The notes: generated by a model not told the origin, from the sequence alone. A DNA stretch of 64,000 bases from Chryseobacterium sp. SORGH_AS_0447 (GCF_030818695.1 NZ_JAUTAR010000001.1:310001-374000), one strand, 5' to 3'. Counted from the stretch's first letter, positions 23,738 through 33,244 are shown. A program made the numbers and translations.

Positions 23738-24499
23738 TTAAACTTTATCTTTCAGCCAGCTGTAAAGAATTTCATTGAATTCGTCTGCCTTTTCCATCAT
23801 CGCTGCGTGGCCGCATTTATCGATCCAGAACAGCTCCGAATTCGGAATAAATTTATGCATGTCTTCCGCAACTTCCGGAGGAGTTACATTATCGTTTCTT
23901 CCCCAGATCAGGCAGGTAGGCGTTTTGATCTTCGGCAGATCGTTCAGCATATTATGCTTGATGGCACTTCTGGCCAGCATAACCGTTTTAATGCCTTTCA
24001 TCCTGTCATTTACCACAGAAAAGACCTCGTCCACAAGATCTTCGGTAGCTACGGCAGGATCATAAAAGACCTCTTCTGTTTTTTTTCTGATATAGGAACG
24101 GTCGTTCTTTCTCGGGAAACTGTCCCCGAAAGTCCTTTCATACAGGCCCGAACTTCCCGTAAGTACAAGATTTTTAACCAAATCCGGCCTCGCCAGGGTC
24201 AGGATAAGTCCGATGTGTCCGCCCATAGAGTTCCCGACAATTGTTGCAGGACCTTCCACATGGGTTTCCAAAAATTTGGCGATATACTTGGCCAAAGTCG
24301 TAAGATTGGTATTAAGTACCGGCAACTCGTAGATCGGTAGCTGGGGAACATATACTTTGAATCCCCTGTCTGAAAAAAAATCCACCATCTTATCGAAATT
24401 GCTCAATCCTCCCATCAAACCATGAAGCAACACCAATGGATGTCCCTCTCCCGCCTCTATAAAGGTATATTTCTTTTCTTTTTTTGTACTAAATATCAT
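23738..24499 (-). CDS. Alpha/beta hydrolase
   Basis: 253 aa from ATG 24499; an upstream in-frame start at 24544 is rejected because it would place the -7 box inside the gene. Visible motifs are the oxyanion-hole segment LLHGLMGG, the nucleophile elbow GNSMGG, an Asp in IWGRNDNVTPPE and the catalytic His in DKCGHAAMMEKADEF. The fold is secure, but substrate cannot be deduced; homologues are annotated as hydrolases or esterases. No signal peptide, so cytoplasmic. Confidence 0.9.
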   Translation of the reverse strand: MIFSTKKEKKYTFIEAGEGHPLVLLHGLMGGLSNFDKMVDFFSDRGFKVYVPQLPIYELPVLNTNLTTLAKYIAKFLETHVEGPATIVGNSMGGHIGLILTLARPDLVKNLVLTGSSGLYERTFGDSFPRKNDRSYIRKKTEEVFYDPAVATEDLVDEVFSVVNDRMKGIKTVMLARSAIKHNMLNDLPKIKTPTCLIWGRNDNVTPPEVAEDMHKFIPNSELFWIDKCGHAAMMEKADEFNEILYSWLKDKV

Positions 24500-24521
24500 A
24501 AAATGCCTTAATAAAGCCTTG

Positions 24522-24529
24522 CAAAAATA
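24522..24529 (-). promoter_or_regulatory. -7 box for the hydrolase
   Basis: On the minus strand TATTTTTG matches TAnnTTTG, 23 nt before ATG 24499. It supports that start over 24544. Confidence 0.5.
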
Positions 24530-24723
24530 CAAATTAAACCTCAAAAATATTTTGAATACTCTAATTTAAAATAAAAATAATATACCAAACTCCTTTTTCC
24601 TCACTTTTTTGTGAAACTCTTTTCTATGGGTCAAATAATACTTCCCACAACCCCCATCATATCAGAATATTAAACCCCCGAAATTAAATCTTTAATAAAA
24701 CTTATTAACATTAAGGCAAAAAG

Positions 24724-24765
24724 TGGTAAAAAGTGGGAGGATTTAGAAATTATTATATAAATTTG
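24724..24765 (+). promoter_or_regulatory. mraZ promoter with MraZ-type boxes
   Basis: TGGT at 24724 and TGGG at 24734 repeat with a 10-bp period, in the sequence AGTGGTAAAAAGTGGGAGG. MraZ is known to bind tandem TGGG-type repeats spaced 10 bp apart. The exact -7 box TAAATTTG lies at 24758-24765, so the boxes overlap the expected -33 region and would allow autorepression. The start ATG 24772 is only 6 nt after the box, implying a leaderless or nearly leaderless transcript. Confidence 0.7.
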
Positions 24766-24771
24766 TCCCAA

Positions 24772-25230
24772 ATGAAAAGTTTCATTGGGACATATGAGTG
24801 TAAAATTGACGACAAAGGCCGCTTAAAAGTTCCCTCCTCTTTAATCAAACAGATGGAGAACTTCGATGATAAGGCATTTGTGGTCAAAAGATCTGTGTTC
24901 CAGTCCTGCCTGGAAGTTTACCCCATTACGGCATGGGATAAAATGATGGGCAAGATCAACAAACTGAATCGTTTTGTAAAAAAGAATGCTGATTTCATCA
25001 GAATGTTTACGGCAGGAGTAAAAACGGTAGAATTGGATAATGCAGGAAGGTTACAGATCTCAAAAGACCTTACGGTATTCGCCGGTCTTCAGAAAGACAT
25101 CGTGATTACCGGGGCGGGAGAACTTTTCGAGGTCTGGGACAAAGAAGCGTACGAAAAGGTAATATCCATAGACGAAGCCGATTTTGCCAGCCTTGCCGAA
25201 GATGTAATGGGCTCTTTAGATGAAGAATAA
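24772..25230 (+). CDS. mraZ: MraZ transcriptional regulator
   Basis: 152 aa. Two tandem AbrB-like MraZ units are visible: GTYECKIDDKGRLKVPSSL (about 5-23) and VELDNAGRLQISKDL (about 85-99), each with the DxxGR-x-(L/I) DNA-binding signature. MraZ is the first gene of most dcw clusters and controls that operon. The frame is open upstream through a GTG at 24733, but that lies inside the promoter; ATG 24772 (MKSFIGTYECK) fits the family start. Confidence 0.96.
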   Translation: MKSFIGTYECKIDDKGRLKVPSSLIKQMENFDDKAFVVKRSVFQSCLEVYPITAWDKMMGKINKLNRFVKKNADFIRMFTAGVKTVELDNAGRLQISKDLTVFAGLQKDIVITGAGELFEVWDKEAYEKVISIDEADFASLAEDVMGSLDEE

Positions 25231-25266
25231 CCGCCGGATAAGGCGATAAAAAAACACACCTTAAGC

Positions 25267-26160
25267 ATGTATCATAACCCCGTTTTGTTGAAGCAAAGTG
25301 TTGATGATTTGGTAACGAATCCAGACGGAACCTATGTAGACTGTACTTTTGGTGGCGGAGGCCATTCAAGAGAAATATTGAGCCGGCTTTCCGATAAAGG
25401 GAGACTGTTCAGTTTTGATCAGGATCTGGATGCGCTGAAAAATGCCATCGACGATCCGAGATTTACACTGATCAATCAGAATTTCCGGTTTCTGGAAAAC
25501 TCGCTGCTGATCTACGGCGTTTCCCAGGTCGACGGAATTCTGGCAGATTTGGGGGTTTCCTCGCATCAGTTTGATGAAGCCGACAGAGGATTCTCCACGA
25601 GGAGCAATGCGCCGCTGGACATGCGGATGAATGTGATGCAGGGCCTTGATGCCAAAAGAGTGATCAACGATTACGATGAAGAGCAGCTTGCCGATATCTT
25701 TTATTACTACGGCGAACTGAGAGAAGCAAGAAAGCTGGCAAGGGATATTGTTCATCACCGGAAAACGAAGAGCATCAATACCACGGAAGACCTGAAAAAA
25801 CTCTTCAGCTATCTTCCGCCGCATAAAGTGAATAAATTTTATGCCCAGCTGTTTCAGGCGATCCGGATCGAGGTGAATCAGGAGCTGGAAGTTTTAAAAG
25901 AAATGCTTGTTCAGGCATATAACGTTTTAAAGCCTGAAGGAAGGCTGGTCGTAATCTCCTACCACTCCCTGGAAGACAGGCTGGTAAAAAGATTTTTGAA
26001 AAACGGAATGTTTGAGGGGGAACCCGAAAGAGACATTTACGGAAATTATAAAAAAGCATTCGAGCTGGTAAAGAGCAAAGCCATCGTTCCCGACGACAGG
26101 GAAATCGAGGAAAATTCCAGAGCCCGAAGTGCTAAAATGAGAACAGGAATTAAAGTGTAA
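25267..26160 (+). CDS. rsmH: 16S rRNA (cytosine-1402-N4)-methyltransferase RsmH (MraW)
   Basis: 297 aa. The protein starts MYHNPVLLKQSVD, followed by the SAM-binding loop VDCTFGGGGHSREIL and FDQDLDA, the ADLGVSSHQFD segment, the RGFSTRSNAPLDMRM block, and a C-terminal VISYHSLEDRLVKRF. These are the full family signatures. It modifies the P-site nucleotide of 16S rRNA. It lies 36 nt after mraZ, in the standard dcw order. Confidence 0.97.
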   Translation: MYHNPVLLKQSVDDLVTNPDGTYVDCTFGGGGHSREILSRLSDKGRLFSFDQDLDALKNAIDDPRFTLINQNFRFLENSLLIYGVSQVDGILADLGVSSHQFDEADRGFSTRSNAPLDMRMNVMQGLDAKRVINDYDEEQLADIFYYYGELREARKLARDIVHHRKTKSINTTEDLKKLFSYLPPHKVNKFYAQLFQAIRIEVNQELEVLKEMLVQAYNVLKPEGRLVVISYHSLEDRLVKRFLKNGMFEGEPERDIYGNYKKAFELVKSKAIVPDDREIEENSRARSAKMRTGIKV

Positions 26161-26169
26161 TGGTGAATA

Positions 26170-26212
26170 GTGAATGGTGAATAGTCAATTGTAAATTAAA
26201 TTGACCATTCAC
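26170..26212. repeat. Hairpin-forming repeat between rsmH and ftsL
   Basis: GTGAATGGT (26170-26178) pairs with ACCATTCAC (26204-26212), and an inner TCAATT (26185-26190) with AATTGA (26199-26204). GTGAATAGTGAATGG-type short words are reiterated just before it. It lies directly upstream of the ftsL-like start. Confidence 0.75.
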
Positions 26213-26251
26213 AGGCAACGCGAATTCACTGCAAAGCAAATTGACAATAAA

Positions 26252-26620
26252 TTGGCAAAAAGAGCAACAACAAATCGTCCTCAGAAGAGACTTACTTTTA
26301 TAGACATTATAAAAGGAAATTTCCTGAACCGTGACGAGATCAAGATGCACTACAAATACTTTTTGCTGCTGTTTATCCTGATGATGGCGATGATTTACAG
26401 CAACCATCTGGTAAATAAAAAAATTAAAATCGTTAACGCTTTAAAAGAAGAAACGGAAGAATATAAATCACGGAACGCTTACGCACAGAGTAAGCTGATA
26501 AAAGTAAAAATGGAATCGGAACTGGGGAAGGAAGTCGCACGGGATTCTCTGATGACGCTGGAAAACCATCCTCATAAATTGCTAATCAAACTGGACAGTA
26601 CAGATGCAAAAGCAAAATGA
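26252..26620 (+). CDS. ftsL: FtsL-like division protein
   Basis: The frame is open from 26201, but no ATG exists before the conserved segment. The TTG at 26252, giving AKRATTNRPQKRLTFIDI after the initiator Met, is the likeliest start (122 aa). A cytoplasmic basic stretch is followed by one membrane helix (HYKYFLLLFILMMAMIYSNHL) and a short periplasmic coiled-coil region (LKEETEEYKSRNAYAQSKLIK). Sequence identity to classical FtsL is low; the call rests on topology, size and position between rsmH and the class B penicillin-binding protein. It overlaps ftsI by 17 nt. Confidence 0.78.
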   Translation: MAKRATTNRPQKRLTFIDIIKGNFLNRDEIKMHYKYFLLLFILMMAMIYSNHLVNKKIKIVNALKEETEEYKSRNAYAQSKLIKVKMESELGKEVARDSLMTLENHPHKLLIKLDSTDAKAK

Positions 26621-28595
26621 ATACGACAACAAACGTAAGAAAACCTTACGGTGGGGCTACCTCTTCGCAGTGGTGGCTTTGTGCGTGTTTACCCTGTTCC
26701 TTGCAAGAATCGTCATCCTTCAGAATACCAACGTCCAGGAAATAAAAGACGATTACATCAACAAAAATTACCGGGAAGCGACCTTAAAAGCCGCCAGAGG
26801 GAACCTGTTTGCTTCAGACGGCTCTATCCTTGCCACAACCGTGATGCGGTACGACATTTACCTGGATTTCAAAACAATGAGGGACACGATATACACCAAT
26901 AATATCGGCGCTCTCACCGATTCTTTGAGCAAAATGTTCGGAAAGCCGAGAGGAGAATTCAGAAAGAAATTTGACGAGCAGCGTAAGAAGAAAAACCAGT
27001 ATTATACCTTGGTAAAAGGCCTGGATTTCGATCAGTATGACAGGATCCGTAAATTCCCGATTTTCAGAAGAGGTAAAAACAAAGGCGGTTTCATCGTAGA
27101 CCGCAACTACAAAAGAGAACTTGCCACCTCGGAGATCGGAGCAGGAACTATCGGGATGGACGACGGTGTACACACAGCCGGTCTTGAAGGTGCTTTCTCA
27201 AAATACTTAAGAGGCACAGACGGCAAAAGACTGGAACAGAGAATCAATTCATCCCAATGGAAACCAATTGACTTCTGGAAAGTTCAGGAACCGATCGACG
27301 GTGAAGATGTATATACGACTTTAGACCTTCGGATTCAGGACATTGCGCACTCTGCATTACAGAAACAGCTGATTAATTTCGAAGCGAAACACGGAACCGT
27401 GATTGTCATGGAAGTGGCAACCGGGAAAGTCCGCGCTATGGTAAATCTAAGAAAAACCGACGATGGTGATTATGTGGATTCCTATAACTACGCCCTGAAA
27501 GATAATATAGAACCGGGTTCCACTTTTAAAACCATTTCTCTGCTTGCCGCAATGGATGATGGATTTATCGACGAAAACACAACCGTGGATGTAGGAAACG
27601 GTGTCTGGGTATATGCCAAACAGCGGATTTCAGACGGTCACGGTCACGGGGTGTATGACATCAGTGATGTGCTGGCCAAATCCAGCAACGTAGGTTCCGC
27701 AAAATTAATTACGAAATACTACGCCGAAAAGCCACAGATTTTCCTGGATCACCTGAAACGATGGAAATTATTCGACAAAATGGATATCGAGCTTCCGGGA
27801 ATCACCAAACCCCGGTTTGTAACCCCGGAAAGCAAAAGATGGAATCCTGCAGCCCTTGCATCCCTGGCGTATGGATATGCTTCCAACATCAATTTATTGC
27901 AGTTAGCCACTTTCTACAACGGGGTTGCCAACAACGGTAAAATGCTGAAGCCTCTTTTCATCGATAAAATTATGAAAGACGGCAAGGTATCGTATACGGC
28001 AAAACCTGAAGTGATGGTAAGCAAAATGGCTTCTGAAAAAGCGATCAGGATGATGACCCACGCGCTTACCAAAGCCGTTGAAAAGGGAACCGGAAAAAGC
28101 ATCTTTACTCCTAACCTGAAAATGGCCGGGAAAACCGGAACCGCAAGGTTTGAATACTGGCTGCCCGGTCCGATGAAGTACCGCGCCTCATTCGCCGGCT
28201 TCTACCCTGCGGATAGTCCGAAATACACCTGCTATGTGATGATCAGCGAACCGAATACTGCGAAAGGCTTTTACGGAGCTACCGTTGCCGCACCGGTATT
28301 TAAGGAAATCGCAGGGAAAACCTTCCTAAAGACACCACAGAATGTTGAAAAAGAAATGCTGGTCGACAAAAAGGTAAACCTCAACAAGATGGTGGAACCG
28401 AATGTAAAAGTCGCCGTAAATCATAAACAGATGCCTAATGTAGTGGGATTAATCGGTAAAAACGTAATTCCGCAGCTGGAAAACCTGGGCTACCGGGTAG
28501 ATTATAAAGGAGTCGGCAGAATTACGGAACAGTTTCCGACGGAAGGGACGACCATCAGCAAAAACCAGCGGATTTATTTATCCCTGCAGAATTAA
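26604..28595 (+). CDS. ftsI: Septal peptidoglycan transpeptidase FtsI (PBP, SpoVD-like)
   Basis: 663 aa class B penicillin-binding protein. An N-terminal membrane helix (about 14-32) precedes the dimerisation domain. The transpeptidase domain has the active-site motif STFK (Ser about 306), SSN in LAKSSNVGS, and KTGT (about 510). The C-terminus carries a single PASTA domain (about 605-663, MPNVVGLIGKNVIPQL), as in SpoVD-type proteins and most Bacteroidota homologues. It cross-links septal peptidoglycan in complex with FtsW. Confidence 0.96.
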   Translation: MQKQNEYDNKRKKTLRWGYLFAVVALCVFTLFLARIVILQNTNVQEIKDDYINKNYREATLKAARGNLFASDGSILATTVMRYDIYLDFKTMRDTIYTNNIGALTDSLSKMFGKPRGEFRKKFDEQRKKKNQYYTLVKGLDFDQYDRIRKFPIFRRGKNKGGFIVDRNYKRELATSEIGAGTIGMDDGVHTAGLEGAFSKYLRGTDGKRLEQRINSSQWKPIDFWKVQEPIDGEDVYTTLDLRIQDIAHSALQKQLINFEAKHGTVIVMEVATGKVRAMVNLRKTDDGDYVDSYNYALKDNIEPGSTFKTISLLAAMDDGFIDENTTVDVGNGVWVYAKQRISDGHGHGVYDISDVLAKSSNVGSAKLITKYYAEKPQIFLDHLKRWKLFDKMDIELPGITKPRFVTPESKRWNPAALASLAYGYASNINLLQLATFYNGVANNGKMLKPLFIDKIMKDGKVSYTAKPEVMVSKMASEKAIRMMTHALTKAVEKGTGKSIFTPNLKMAGKTGTARFEYWLPGPMKYRASFAGFYPADSPKYTCYVMISEPNTAKGFYGATVAAPVFKEIAGKTFLKTPQNVEKEMLVDKKVNLNKMVEPNVKVAVNHKQMPNVVGLIGKNVIPQLENLGYRVDYKGVGRITEQFPTEGTTISKNQRIYLSLQN

Positions 28596-28600
28596 AACGG

Positions 28601-28648
28601 GTCCTGAAGGAACGATTTAAAACAGAACGGGATGCAGTCCTGTTAAAA
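28601..28648. repeat. Double-hairpin interspersed repeat, copy 1
   Basis: Just after the ftsI stop. It has a first small hairpin around GAAGGAACGA and a second, AACGGGA-TGCAG-TCCTGTT, with one G-T pair. It is homologous to 34484-34532 after ftsW: both have the order AAGGAACGA, TTAA, ACAG, a purine-rich arm, a loop and a pyrimidine-rich arm. Confidence 0.7.
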
Positions 28649-28678
28649 TAAAATATTAAAAGATAAAGCATCAGAGAA

Positions 28679-30139
28679 ATGCAGCTAAATGAATTATTAA
28701 AAAGAATACCGGTATTAGAGATCCTTGGCAATGACAGTCAGGAAGTTTCCGACCTGGTTTTCGACAGCAGAAAGGTTACGGAAAACTCCTTATACATTGC
28801 GGTGAGGGGAACCGTTGTGGACGGACATTCATTTATTGCATCATCGGTAGAAAAAGGAGCAACAGCTATTGTCTGTGAAGAATTTCCTGAAAATCCGGAT
28901 GAGAACATCACCTATGTGAAAGTAAAAGATTCATCCAAAACTTTAGGCCAGCTGGCCTCCAACTTCTATGGGAATCCTTCCGAAAAGTTAAAATTAATCG
29001 GTGTTACCGGAACCAATGGGAAAACTTCGGTTTCCACACTGCTTTTCGATGTCTTTAAAAATCTGGGGTATGATTCAGCCTTATTGTCTACCGTGGAAAT
29101 CAGAATTGCCGACCAGGTGATTCCGGCAACCCACACCACTCCGGATATCATTACCATCAATAAAATCCTGGCCCAGGCTGTTGAAGAAGGCTGCGAATTT
29201 GCCTTCATGGAAGTTAGCTCCCACGGGATTGCCCAAAACAGAATCGAAGGGCTTCATTTTAAGATCGCAGGTTTCACCAATCTTACCCACGATCACCTGG
29301 ATTATCATAAAACGTTTGACGAATATCTGAAAACGAAGAAAAGGTTTTTCGATGAACTCGATCATACAGCCGTTGCCATTACCAATGTAGATGATAAAAA
29401 CGGAAATGTCATGCTTCAGAATACGAAGGCTGCTAAAAAGTCCTATGCCCTGAAAACCATGGCCGATTATCATGGAAAACTCCTGGAAGTTGACTTCAAC
29501 GGAATGCTGCTGAATTTCAACGGAAAAGAATTTTGGACAACTCTTACAGGAAAATTCAATGTATACAATCTACTGTTGGTATTCGGAATTGCTGCTGAGC
29601 TTGGCTTTGAGCAGGAAAAAATCCTTCAGGCCATCAGTCAGTTAAAAAGGGTTTCCGGAAGATTTGAAACCTTCAAATCGGATGGCGGAATTTTCTTCAT
29701 TGTAGATTATGCCCATACTCCGGATGCCCTGGAAAATATTCTGGACAGCATCAACGATATCCGAACCAAAAACGAAAGGTTAATCACCGTTTTTGGCTGT
29801 GGCGGTGACCGGGATCATGCAAAAAGACCGGAAATGGGAAATATTGCCACGAAAAAATCGACGTTGGCCATCATCACTTCAGATAACCCGAGAACGGAAG
29901 ATCCGGCAGCCATCATTAAAGAAATTGAAGCCGGTGTTGAACCGCAGAACTTCAGCAAATACACATCTATTCCGGATCGGAAAGAAGCCATCAAAATGGC
30001 CATAAAATTTGCCGAGCCGAAAGACATCGTCCTTGTAGCCGGAAAAGGACACGAAAACTATCAGGAAATCAATGGCGTAAAACATCATTTTGATGATAAA
30101 GAAACAATTAATGAGCTTTGGAAATTAATGAGTAAATAA
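28679..30139 (+). CDS. murE: UDP-MurNAc-L-Ala-D-Glu:meso-diaminopimelate ligase MurE
   Basis: 486 aa. The ATP loop GVTGTNGKTSVSTLL is at about 106-120 and the Mur-ligase segment FTNLTHDHLDYHKT near 200. The motif SDNPRTEDP (about 400-408) contains the DNPR sequence typical of meso-diaminopimelate-adding enzymes, so the peptidoglycan is predicted to be the mDAP type. It adds the third residue of the stem peptide. The order ftsI-murE-mraY is standard, but a small extra gene interrupts murE-mraY here. Confidence 0.97.
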   Translation: MQLNELLKRIPVLEILGNDSQEVSDLVFDSRKVTENSLYIAVRGTVVDGHSFIASSVEKGATAIVCEEFPENPDENITYVKVKDSSKTLGQLASNFYGNPSEKLKLIGVTGTNGKTSVSTLLFDVFKNLGYDSALLSTVEIRIADQVIPATHTTPDIITINKILAQAVEEGCEFAFMEVSSHGIAQNRIEGLHFKIAGFTNLTHDHLDYHKTFDEYLKTKKRFFDELDHTAVAITNVDDKNGNVMLQNTKAAKKSYALKTMADYHGKLLEVDFNGMLLNFNGKEFWTTLTGKFNVYNLLLVFGIAAELGFEQEKILQAISQLKRVSGRFETFKSDGGIFFIVDYAHTPDALENILDSINDIRTKNERLITVFGCGGDRDHAKRPEMGNIATKKSTLAIITSDNPRTEDPAAIIKEIEAGVEPQNFSKYTSIPDRKEAIKMAIKFAEPKDIVLVAGKGHENYQEINGVKHHFDDKETINELWKLMSK

Positions 30140-30148
30140 ACATAAATG

Positions 30149-30579
30149 ATTATTGATAATTGATTAATGATGGAAAATAATTACAACCAGATTTTTGCCA
30201 AGAGAACAAAGGCTTTAGCAATAAGAATAATCAATGACTTATCAGACTTGCCATATTCTGATAAGGTATCTGTAATCAGAAAACAAATATTTCGTTCAGC
30301 AACTTCGGTAGCAGCAAATTACAGAGCAATGTGCAGAGCGAGATCTGAGAAGGAGAAATACGCTAAAATCTGTATCGTTGTTGAAGAAGCTGATGAGACA
30401 GTATTTTGGCTTGAAGTCATTGAAGAAATAAATATGATTTCTAAAGAGATTGCAGATGTTCTCATGAAAGAATGTTTAGAAATTTTAAAAGTAACATCAA
30501 CTTATAAAAGTAAATTAAAGAGTAAAGTAGCATAATATTACTTTCAGAGATCAATCATCAATTATCAATCATCAATAAT
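30149..30579. mobile_element. Inverted-repeat-flanked cassette carrying a four-helix-bundle gene
   Basis: The left arm 30149-30171 and the right arm 30550-30579 are inverted complements: ATTATTGAT matches exactly, and then 12 of 14 positions match after a 7-nt insertion in the right arm. The cassette exactly fills the murE-mraY gap. Both arms are built of reiterated TTGAT/ATCAA words. In mRNA the arms would form a long stem enclosing the gene, like intervening sequences that carry S23 genes in 23S rRNA. No transposase is present. Confidence 0.6.
30167..30535 (+). CDS. Four-helix-bundle protein (S23/Avd-like family)
   Basis: 122 aa, from ATG 30167 or 30170. Its layout is family-typical: [19 protein letters not shown], then [24 protein letters not shown] (the conserved RQ-RS-SV--N--E/R core), the short [26 protein letters not shown] segment, and a final amphipathic helix. 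Relatives are encoded within 23S rRNA intervening sequences of several bacteria or serve as accessory proteins of diversity-generating retroelements; no reverse transcriptase is nearby. It is foreign to the conserved dcw order, and its start codon lies inside the left inverted-repeat arm, so pairing could hide its initiation site. Confidence 0.92.
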   Translation: MMENNYNQIFAKRTKALAIRIINDLSDLPYSDKVSVIRKQIFRSATSVAANYRAMCRARSEKEKYAKICIVVEEADETVFWLEVIEEINMISKEIADVLMKECLEILKVTSTYKSKLKSKVA

Positions 30580-30585
30580 AAAGAA

Positions 30586-31827
30586 ATGTTATATTATCTA
30601 TACGAATATCTAACCCAACACGGCATCCATGTTCCAGGACTGGGACTGCTGAGATACATCTCGTTCCGTGCCGGAATGGCGGTTCTGTTTTCCCTGACCA
30701 TCGCTCTTGTATTTGGTAAGAGAATCATCAACTACCTGCGGGCAAAACAAATGGGTGAGCTGGTTCGTGATCTTGGACTGGACGGACAGAAACAGAAAGA
30801 AGGAACCCCTACCATGGGAGGCCTTATTATCATTCTGGCGACGTTAATTCCGGTTCTGCTTTTCACAAGAATTACCAATGTCTATATCGTTCTTCTGATT
30901 GTGTCGGTCATCTGGATGGGGGCGATCGGTTTCCTGGATGATTATCTGAAGAAGATTAAAAAAAATAAAGACGGCCTGAGCGGTAAATTCAAAATCGTAG
31001 GACAGGTCGGCCTGGGAATGATTGTCGGAGTTACCATGTATTTCCACGCTGATGTTACGGTAAAAAGAAAATACTCGGATGCCAAAGTGGTAAACAGAAA
31101 TAATGTGGAGCAAAATTTTATGCCTACTGAAAAAATCACGGTTTCCACAGTTCCTTTTGCTAAAAACAACGAATTCGATTACAGCGGGATACTCTTCTGG
31201 ATGAATGATAAAGATGCCCACGAATGGGCCTGGGTGGTTTTCATCCCGATCGTTATTTTTATTGTAACGGCCGTATCCAACGGAGCCAACATCACCGATG
31301 GGATTGATGGCCTTGCCGCAGGAACCAGTACCGTCATTTTATTGGCACTCGGCCTGTTTGCTTACCTCTCCGGAAACATCATTTTTGCAGACTATCTGAA
31401 CATTATGTTCCTTCCGAACATGGGAGAAACCACCATTTTCGTAGTGGCCATGGTAGGAGCCGTGATCGGATTCTTCTGGTACAATACCTACCCTGCCCAG
31501 GTTTTTATGGGCGATACCGGAAGTCTCATGCTAGGCGGTGTCATTGCCGTTTTAGCAATTATTTTAAGAAAAGAACTGATGATCCCTGTGCTGTGCGGAA
31601 TTTTCTTAATTGAAAATATTTCCGTGATGCTTCAGGTGGTTGTATTCAAATACAGAAAAAGAAAATTCGGGCTGGAATATGCCCAGAACAACAGGCTGTT
31701 CAGGATGTCCCCTTTGCATCACCATTATCAGAAGGGTGGCTTCCATGAGAGCAAAATAGTAAACCGAATGATCATTATCGGGGTAATGCTGGCGATTGTA
31801 TGCCTGATTACTTTGAAGATGAGATAA
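30586..31827 (+). CDS. mraY: Phospho-MurNAc-pentapeptide transferase MraY
   Basis: 413 aa integral membrane enzyme that forms lipid I on undecaprenyl phosphate. Visible signatures are GTPTMGG (about 65-71), FLDDYLKK (about 117-124), the [12 protein letters not shown] loop (about 235-246) and the His-rich cytoplasmic segment LHHHYQKGG near the C-terminus. It is longer than E. coli MraY (360 aa) because of an insert at about 150-215 that contains polar residues; such inserts are usual in Bacteroidota. The start is 47 nt after the four-helix gene. Confidence 0.97.
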   Translation: MLYYLYEYLTQHGIHVPGLGLLRYISFRAGMAVLFSLTIALVFGKRIINYLRAKQMGELVRDLGLDGQKQKEGTPTMGGLIIILATLIPVLLFTRITNVYIVLLIVSVIWMGAIGFLDDYLKKIKKNKDGLSGKFKIVGQVGLGMIVGVTMYFHADVTVKRKYSDAKVVNRNNVEQNFMPTEKITVSTVPFAKNNEFDYSGILFWMNDKDAHEWAWVVFIPIVIFIVTAVSNGANITDGIDGLAAGTSTVILLALGLFAYLSGNIIFADYLNIMFLPNMGETTIFVVAMVGAVIGFFWYNTYPAQVFMGDTGSLMLGGVIAVLAIILRKELMIPVLCGIFLIENISVMLQVVVFKYRKRKFGLEYAQNNRLFRMSPLHHHYQKGGFHESKIVNRMIIIGVMLAIVCLITLKMR

Positions 31828-31887
31828 AATTAATTTAAAAATTGAATGATTCTAACCGGATTGTTCAGTCATTAAATCAGAAATTAT

Positions 31888-33222
31888 ATGAAAATAGTTG
31901 TTTTAGGAGGAGGAGAAAGCGGTTGCGGAGCTGCCTATCTGGCGAAAAAGAAAGGCATGGAAGTCTTTCTTTCGGATAAAGGCGCCATCAAAGACAATTA
32001 CAGGCAGTTTCTTACCGACCATGAAATTGAATTTGAAGAAGGGAATCACGACGAAGAAAGGATTCTAAATGCAGACTGGATCGTAAAAAGCCCGGGTATC
32101 CCGAAAAAGGCCGATATGATTCAGAAAATCCAGCAGAAAGGCATAAGACTTTCCTCTGAGATCGAATTTGCTTCAGAGTTTACCGATGCTAAAATTATCG
32201 CGATTACCGGAAGCAACGGAAAAACAACAACCACATCCCTGATCTACTATATCCTGAAAAATGACGGATTAAACGTAGGCCTGGGCGGAAATATAGGATA
32301 CAGCTTTGCAAGACACGTAGCCGATGAAAACCATGAGTATTACGTACTGGAAGTAAGCTCCTTCCAGCTGGATGATATTCAGAATTTCAGGCCGTACATT
32401 TCTTTGCTGCTGAATCTGTCTCAAGACCATTTGGACCAGTATAATTACAATTATGAGGAATATGCACTGGCCAAATTCAGGATTACGGAGAACCAGGAGA
32501 ATGATAATTTTTTCATCTACAACAAAGATGATGAAATGAGCAAGAACATTCTCGAAAAATTAGAGGTCAAAGCGAAAATGATCCCTTTTTCTACCAAAGA
32601 ACAACTGGCTGAAGGAGGTTTCATCAACGAAGATAAAATAGAAGTGAAGCTGAAAGATAATTTCTCCATGAAAATTGATGAATTATCTCTTTTAGGCACC
32701 CACAATGTAGCCAACAGCCTGGCGGCGTCGATCGCCGGTAAAATACTGGAAATCAATAATGAAAGCATTAGAAATTCTTTAATGACCTTCCAGGCGGTAG
32801 AACACCGGTTAGAGCTGGTAACCGAAATTGACGGTGTAAAGTTCATCAACGACAGTAAGGCAACCAATGTGAACGCGACCTATTATGCCTTGGAAAGCAT
32901 GAAAACACCGACCGTATGGATTGTCGGCGGCGTAGATAAAGGAAATGACTATACTGAAGTAGAAGAATTAGTCAAAAGAAAAGTAAAGGCCATTGTCTGC
33001 CTGGGAATAGATAACGATAAGATTATCAACTTCTTTAAAGACAAAAAAGAATATATTTACGACACCTCAAGCATGGAAAAAGCTGTGGAAATAGCAAAAT
33101 CCCTGGCTAAAAAAGGTGATACGGTATTACTGTCTCCCTGCTGTGCAAGCTTTGATTTATTCAAAAGCTATGAAGACAGAGGCCGTCAGTTTAAAGATCA
33201 GGTATTAAAGGAAATCCGCTAA
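31888..33222 (+). CDS. murD: UDP-MurNAc-L-Ala:D-glutamate ligase MurD
   Basis: 444 aa. The N-terminal Rossmann segment is VVLGGGESGCGAAYLAKKKG, the ATP loop ITGSNGKTTTTS is at about 108-119, SQDHLDQY is near 176, and HRLELV and NDSKATN are in the central and C-terminal parts. All Mur-ligase blocks are intact. It adds D-glutamate to UDP-MurNAc-L-Ala in the cytoplasm. It follows mraY after 60 nt. Confidence 0.97.
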   Translation: MKIVVLGGGESGCGAAYLAKKKGMEVFLSDKGAIKDNYRQFLTDHEIEFEEGNHDEERILNADWIVKSPGIPKKADMIQKIQQKGIRLSSEIEFASEFTDAKIIAITGSNGKTTTTSLIYYILKNDGLNVGLGGNIGYSFARHVADENHEYYVLEVSSFQLDDIQNFRPYISLLLNLSQDHLDQYNYNYEEYALAKFRITENQENDNFFIYNKDDEMSKNILEKLEVKAKMIPFSTKEQLAEGGFINEDKIEVKLKDNFSMKIDELSLLGTHNVANSLAASIAGKILEINNESIRNSLMTFQAVEHRLELVTEIDGVKFINDSKATNVNATYYALESMKTPTVWIVGGVDKGNDYTEVEELVKRKVKAIVCLGIDNDKIINFFKDKKEYIYDTSSMEKAVEIAKSLAKKGDTVLLSPCCASFDLFKSYEDRGRQFKDQVLKEIR

Positions 33223-33244
33223 CCTCAAATAGCGAACACGAATT

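Noticed and set aside
23651..24340. 229-codon plus-strand frame
   Set aside because: It is antisense to the alpha/beta hydrolase, whose motifs are intact, and shows no recognisable protein features.
30149..30579. Diversity-generating retroelement
   Set aside because: The four-helix protein resembles Avd accessory proteins, but there is no reverse transcriptase and no template/variable repeat pair nearby.
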